Source of the DNA: CAYHGX01 sp964356355
GTDB taxonomy: Bacteria; Patescibacteriota; Gracilibacteria; UBA1369; LOWO2-01-FULL-3
Direction: 5' to 3'
DNA length: 24,683 nucleotides
Assembly (NCBI GenBank): GCA_964356355.1
Contig: CAYHGX010000020.1
Span: forward strand, 1-24,683
Made by a program: the position numbers and the translations under genes. The notes beneath the pieces are model-generated. The model saw only the letters and a program-made list of their open reading frames with translations, was not told the origin of the DNA and searched no databases. Numbering within the stretch: the first letter of the stretch is position 1; every line of letters begins with the position of its first letter. Shown piece after piece: positions 20,714-24,683 of the stretch.

Positions 20714-21985
20714 ATGTCACTATTTGAAAACACACTGCGTCAAATTGATAAGGCAGCAGCTTTGATGAACCTACATAAAGAGGTGAAAGCCATATTGTCA
20801 GCACCACAGAGAGAGGTTGAAGTGAATATTCCAGTAAGAATGGATGATGGTAGCATGAAATTTTTTAAAGGTTTTCGCGTTCAGCATAATAATTATATGG
20901 GGCCTTACAAAGGTGGTTTTCGCTATCATCCTCAAGTTGATCTTGGTGAGGTAAAGGCGCTTTCTGCCTGGATGACGATTAAATGTTCGGTTGTTGGCAT
21001 CCCTTTAGGAGGAGCAAAGGGCGGTGTAATTGTTGATCCCAAATTACTTTCTCTTGGGGAACAGGAAAGATTGACCAGGAAATATGCTGAATTGATTGAG
21101 CCAGTGGTGGGACCGGAAAGAGATGTGCCGGCGCCAGATGTTAATACAAATTCAATGATGATGGACTGGTTTGCTGATGAGTATAGTAAAATTCAGGGAA
21201 AGGATATGCGAGGAGTTGTTACTGGAAAGTCGATTGAGGCTGGTGGAAGCAAGGGAAGAGATAATGCCACGGCACAAGGAGGAGTTTATATTTTGGATAA
21301 CTATGTTCAGGAAAATGCTATGGAACCTTCAAAAACCCGCGTGATTATTCAGGGGTTTGGTAATGCGGGAGGTGTTGCTGCGAGATTATTAGCAATGCAG
21401 GGATACGAGATCGTTGGTGCAAGTGATTCTCAGGGTGGAATTGTGTGTAGTCACGGAATTGATCCAGATGGACTTTTGGCATGTAAATTAGAAAATCAAA
21501 GTGTAGTGAACTGCGGAGTGCACTCTTCAGAGTTAAAGGGTATGGATGGGTCAACGTGTAAGAAGGTGAGCAATGAGGAACTACTGGAAGAGGATTGTGA
21601 TATTTTGGTACTGGCCGCTTTGGAAAACCAGGTGACAAAAGACAATGCTCATAAAATTAAGGCAAAGGTGGTTTTAGAACTGGCAAATGGCCCAACTACA
21701 CCTGAAGCTGATGAGATCTTGAAGGAAAGAGGCGTGATCGTGGTTCCTGATATTTTGGCTAATGCTGGCGGAGTAACCGTAAGCTATTTCGAAATGTTAC
21801 AGAATGCGAGTGGTGACTACTGGGAGGTTGAGGCTGTAAACGCAAAACTGAAGGAGATTATGGTGAATGCATGGAAAGAGGTGGCGACAAACCAGGAAAA
21901 ATATGGTTGTACAATGCGAGAAGCCGCCTTTATTACAGCTATTTCCAGGCTTGATCAAAAGATTCGTGAAAAGGAAGGAATTTAA
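20714..21985 (+). CDS. gdhA: glutamate dehydrogenase (Glu/Leu/Phe/Val dehydrogenase family)
   Basis: Interconverts glutamate with 2-oxoglutarate and ammonia using NAD(P)H. At 423 residues it has the length of the hexameric small-subunit enzyme. Substrate and catalytic residues are visible: GPYKGGFRYHP with Lys66, Lys90 (MTIKCSVVG), catalytic Lys102 in PLGGAKGG and Asp142 in PAPDVNTNSMMMDW. The cofactor domain has GFGNAGG at 214-220, with GASDSQGG at the end of the second strand. An Asp there is commoner in NAD-preferring enzymes, but cofactor choice cannot be fixed by reading. ELANGPTTPEAD and PDILANAGGVTVSYFEM near the end are family signatures. It is the last gene of the HTH/polyprenol-kinase operon, 23 bases downstream of its neighbour. 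It would supply glutamate to AspC and use or release ammonia. Confidence 0.95.
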   Translation: MSLFENTLRQIDKAAALMNLHKEVKAILSAPQREVEVNIPVRMDDGSMKFFKGFRVQHNNYMGPYKGGFRYHPQVDLGEVKALSAWMTIKCSVVGIPLGGAKGGVIVDPKLLSLGEQERLTRKYAELIEPVVGPERDVPAPDVNTNSMMMDWFADEYSKIQGKDMRGVVTGKSIEAGGSKGRDNATAQGGVYILDNYVQENAMEPSKTRVIIQGFGNAGGVAARLLAMQGYEIVGASDSQGGIVCSHGIDPDGLLACKLENQSVVNCGVHSSELKGMDGSTCKKVSNEELLEEDCDILVLAALENQVTKDNAHKIKAKVVLELANGPTTPEADEILKERGVIVVPDILANAGGVTVSYFEMLQNASGDYWEVEAVNAKLKEIMVNAWKEVATNQEKYGCTMREAAFITAISRLDQKIREKEGI

Positions 21986-21998
21986 ACTATAACCCATC

Positions 21999-22026
21999 TT
22001 GTCTTTTTCACAACATTCCATATACT
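21999..22026 (+). promoter_or_regulatory. promoter for PPDK placed for a leaderless transcript
   Basis: TTGTCT (21999-22004), a 16-base spacer and TATACT (22021-22026). Counting seven bases on from the -10 puts the predicted transcription start at 22033, the A of the ATG, which would give an mRNA without a 5' leader. No Shine-Dalgarno site exists. Confidence 0.6.
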
Positions 22027-22032
22027 GGCCGC

Positions 22033-24683
22033 ATGATACCAAGTTCTTCAATTTCAAAAGCTAGCAAGTCTACAAGTGGCCCAAGCGTGGGCAAGTTCGT
22101 TTATGCCTTTAACGAGGGAGATCGCAACATGAAAGATATCCTTGGAGGCAAGGGGGCGAACCTCGCTGAGATGACAAAGATTGGCGTACCGGTGCCGTTT
22201 GGATTCACTATTAGTACTGATGTTTGCGCATACTTCTCAAAAGGAAGAAGCTATCCCGAGGGTTTTGCGGATCAACTTCAAGAGAAACTGGCTGAATTGG
22301 AGCACCATATGGGCAAACGTCTTGGAGACAAGTCTAATCCTTTGCTTGTATCTGTAAGAAGCGGGGCGGCGGCTTCGATGCCGGGCATGATGGATACAAT
22401 TTTAAATCTTGGGCTGAATGATGAAACGGTTGTTGGACTTATTGAAAAAACAGACAATCCTCGCTTTGCTTATGACTGCTATCGCCGTTTTGTGCAGATG
22501 TTTGGCGATGTAGTGATGGGAGTTGACCATGATCATTTTGAAGAGGCTCTGGATCAGATGAAAAAAAATAATGGTGTTGAGAATGATACGGAATTAACCG
22601 CTGAAAACTTGAAAGAATTAGTAGGTGAATATAAGGCATTAGTAAGAGAACATTGTGGCAAGGAGTTTCCTGATAACCCCCTGGAGCAGTTAAAACTGGC
22701 CATTGAGGCGGTATTTGAATCTTGGGATAACGATCGTGCAAAGAGTTATAGAGCAATCAATAATATCGTGGGACTTAGAGGGACGGCGGTAAATGTGCAA
22801 TCGATGGTTTTTGGAAATATGGGTGAGGATAGCGGAACTGGTGTGGCATTTACGAGAAATCCGTCTAATGGCGAGAAGGAGTTTTATGGTGAGTTTTTGA
22901 TGAATGCGCAGGGAGAAGATGTGGTAGCGGGAATTCGTACTCCAATTTCAATTAGTGAGCTGGAGAAGGTGAATTTTGCTGTTTATCATGAACTGCTGGA
23001 GGTGAAGGATCGTCTAGAAAACCACTATAAAGATGTGCAGGACATAGAGTTTACGATCGAAAAAGGTAAGCTCTTTTTGTTGCAGACTCGCAACGGAAAA
23101 CGCACCGCGCAGGCGGCAATTCGAATTGCTTGTGACATGGTAGAGGAGGGATTGTTAACACGTGAAGAGGCTTTACTTAAAATTGATGCAAAACAGTTGA
23201 ATCAGCTTTTGCATCCACAAATTCGTAAGAATGCTGAAAAAACAGTAATTGCGAAGGGTCTACCGGCTTCGCCGGGTGCGGCCTGCGGAAAGATAGTTTT
23301 TAGCTCAGAGGTAGCAGTGGATCTTGCTGTTAATAAAAATGAGAAGGTGATTTTGGTGCGCAAAGAGACAAGTCCGGAGGATATCAATGGAATGCATACG
23401 TCTGAGGGAATTTTAACAGCTAGAGGAGGAATGACAAGCCACGCAGCGGTGGTATGTAGGGGCATGGGCAAATGCTGTGTAGCTGGCTGTACGGATCTGA
23501 TTGTAAATGCGAATGCAAAAAAGTTAATTATTGGTGATTTGGTTTTGAACGAGGGAGATGTAATCACCTTGGATGGAACTACTGGCGAGGTGATGCTGGG
23601 GGAAATGGAGATGCAGGATCCGGAACTAACAGGGTATTTTAAAACAGTAATGGATTGGGCAGATGAGGTGAGAACTTTGAAGGTACGCACAAATGCTGAT
23701 ACTCCAAATGACGCAAAGGTAGCAATAGAGTTTGGAGCGGAGGGGATTGGACTCTGCAGGACTGAGCACATGTTTTTTGAAGAGGATAGAATTCACCTAG
23801 TTAGAAGAATGATTTTAGCGAAAGGCGAAGACCAAAGAGTGGCTCCACTTAAGGAATTAAAAGCTTTCCAGAAAGAAGATTTCAAGGGCATTTTTGAGGT
23901 AATGGATGGTCGTCCGGTTACGGTGCGACTTTTGGATCCACCACTGCATGAATTTCTACCTGATAAAGAGGAAAGAATTCGCCAATTGGCTGATGATTTA
24001 GGAGTAACAATTGATGAAGTTAAGGAGGTGATTGGCAGACTACATGAGGTAAATCCAATGTTGGGTCATCGTGGATGCAGGCTTGGAATCACCTATCCAG
24101 ATATCTATAAGATGCAGGTTCAGGCAATTTGTGAGGCAGCGATTGAGGTATCTAGTTTAGGGCAGAAGGTAAACGTGGAAATAGAAATTCCTTTGGTGGG
24201 AGAACTAAAAGAGTTCACCTATCTTAAGGAGGTTACTCAGAAAACAATTAATGAATATGGAGATAAGGTTAATTTCCACTATAAAATTGGCACAATGATT
24301 GAGATTCCAAGAGCCTGTTTAACTGCCGATGAAATCGCGGCAGAGGCTGACTTTTTCTCATTTGGGACCAACGATCTTACTCAAATGACCTACGGATATT
24401 CACGTGATGATCTTGGAAGTTTTGTACCAAAATACTTGGAATTGGGAATTCTTGATCGGGATCCGATGGCTGGAATTGATGAAAAAGGTGTTGGAAGACT
24501 AATGAAAATTTGTGTGGAACTGGGGAGAGGTGTGAAAAGTGATTTGGATATTGGAATTTGTGGTGAACAGGGAGGAGATCCGGATTCAGTGGAATTCTGC
24601 CACAATGCAGGGCTAAACTATGTAAGCTGCAGTCCATATCGAGTGCCGATTGCGAGGTTGGCGGCAGCCCAGGCGGTGTTGAG
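22033..24683 (+). CDS. ppdK: pyruvate, phosphate dikinase (3' end outside window)
   Basis: Interconverts pyruvate, ATP and phosphate with PEP, AMP and pyrophosphate; it can run in the glycolytic or gluconeogenic direction. The window holds 883 codons with no stop, close to the full length of ~875-900, so only a few C-terminal residues are missing. Features: the N-terminal nucleotide-binding domain (DILGGKGANLAEM, VSVRSGAAASMPGMMDTILN), the phosphohistidine domain with GGMTSHAAVV carrying the transferred-phosphate His, and the PEP/pyruvate domain with GLCRTEHMF, SFGTNDLTQMTYG and the catalytic Cys in DIGICGEQGGDP. The first ~20 residues (Ser/Lys-rich) precede the usual start region KFVYAFNEG; a GTG at 22087 is an alternative start. 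The ATG is favoured because a promoter ends just before it. PEP made here feeds the PEP carboxylase encoded upstream. Confidence 0.96.
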   Translation, partial: MIPSSSISKASKSTSGPSVGKFVYAFNEGDRNMKDILGGKGANLAEMTKIGVPVPFGFTISTDVCAYFSKGRSYPEGFADQLQEKLAELEHHMGKRLGDKSNPLLVSVRSGAAASMPGMMDTILNLGLNDETVVGLIEKTDNPRFAYDCYRRFVQMFGDVVMGVDHDHFEEALDQMKKNNGVENDTELTAENLKELVGEYKALVREHCGKEFPDNPLEQLKLAIEAVFESWDNDRAKSYRAINNIVGLRGTAVNVQSMVFGNMGEDSGTGVAFTRNPSNGEKEFYGEFLMNAQGEDVVAGIRTPISISELEKVNFAVYHELLEVKDRLENHYKDVQDIEFTIEKGKLFLLQTRNGKRTAQAAIRIACDMVEEGLLTREEALLKIDAKQLNQLLHPQIRKNAEKTVIAKGLPASPGAACGKIVFSSEVAVDLAVNKNEKVILVRKETSPEDINGMHTSEGILTARGGMTSHAAVVCRGMGKCCVAGCTDLIVNANAKKLIIGDLVLNEGDVITLDGTTGEVMLGEMEMQDPELTGYFKTVMDWADEVRTLKVRTNADTPNDAKVAIEFGAEGIGLCRTEHMFFEEDRIHLVRRMILAKGEDQRVAPLKELKAFQKEDFKGIFEVMDGRPVTVRLLDPPLHEFLPDKEERIRQLADDLGVTIDEVKEVIGRLHEVNPMLGHRGCRLGITYPDIYKMQVQAICEAAIEVSSLGQKVNVEIEIPLVGELKEFTYLKEVTQKTINEYGDKVNFHYKIGTMIEIPRACLTADEIAAEADFFSFGTNDLTQMTYGYSRDDLGSFVPKYLELGILDRDPMAGIDEKGVGRLMKICVELGRGVKSDLDIGICGEQGGDPDSVEFCHNAGLNYVSCSPYRVPIARLAAAQAVL

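Noticed and set aside
1126..21985. UGA read as glycine or tryptophan (genetic code 25 or 4) in these genes
   Set aside because: All conserved genes reach their normal length without any in-frame UGA, so the window gives no case of UGA used as sense; only its absence as a stop is notable.
23202..23771. 189-codon minus-strand frame inside PPDK
   Set aside because: PPDK is unmistakable on the other strand; this frame is a Ser/Thr/Pro-rich antisense shadow.

Overview
This window looks like chromosomal DNA from an uncultured bacterium, possibly of the candidate phyla radiation and perhaps near the Peregrinibacteria/Gracilibacteria group. That placement is inference; no marker gene here settles it. 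Reasons: an archaeal-type PEP carboxylase in an otherwise bacterial context (CIRCE element, sigma70-type promoters), almost no Shine-Dalgarno sites, and stop usage that avoids TGA entirely (16 of 16 complete genes end in TAA or TAG, yet no long gene contains an in-frame TGA).

Layout. 1-3.0 kb (+): the end of an HNH nuclease-like gene, then a CIRCE heat-shock operator and dnaJ, then an uncharacterised membrane protein. A family of short GC-rich repeats lies just after dnaJ, overlapping its stop codon. 3.1-6.7 kb (+): tRNA-Lys(TTT), a hypothetical gene, and a tightly coupled pair of archaeal-type PEP carboxylase and aspartate aminotransferase (PEP to oxaloacetate to aspartate). The aminotransferase carries an in-frame copy of the same repeat.

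6.7-17.0 kb (-): the most unusual part. L-asparaginase has its own promoter. Next come three closely spaced genes: a class I/II PLP aminotransferase, a GCS2-like (glutamate-cysteine ligase type) carboxylate-amine ligase and an M20 metallopeptidase. A 1461-residue protein follows from its own good promoter; it joins a GHKL ATPase module, a coiled coil, one membrane segment and a C-terminal transglutaminase-like Cys-His-Asp domain. Together they look like an undescribed system that makes, trims or remodels a peptide or amide, perhaps coupling a cytoplasmic ATPase to an enzyme outside the membrane.

17.1-19.4 kb (+): two surface genes, a secreted lamin-tail/cohesin/FN3-like/dockerin protein and a lipoprotein with a cohesin-like domain and a C-terminal membrane anchor; they may bind each other. 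19.6-22.0 kb (+): a probable operon of a helix-turn-helix protein, a CTP-dependent polyprenol-kinase-like membrane protein and glutamate dehydrogenase. 22.0 kb to the end (+): pyruvate, phosphate dikinase, missing only its last residues, with a promoter placed so that the mRNA should be leaderless.

Taken together, PEP carboxylase, AspC, asparaginase, glutamate dehydrogenase and PPDK form a node linking PEP/pyruvate, oxaloacetate/aspartate and glutamate/ammonia.
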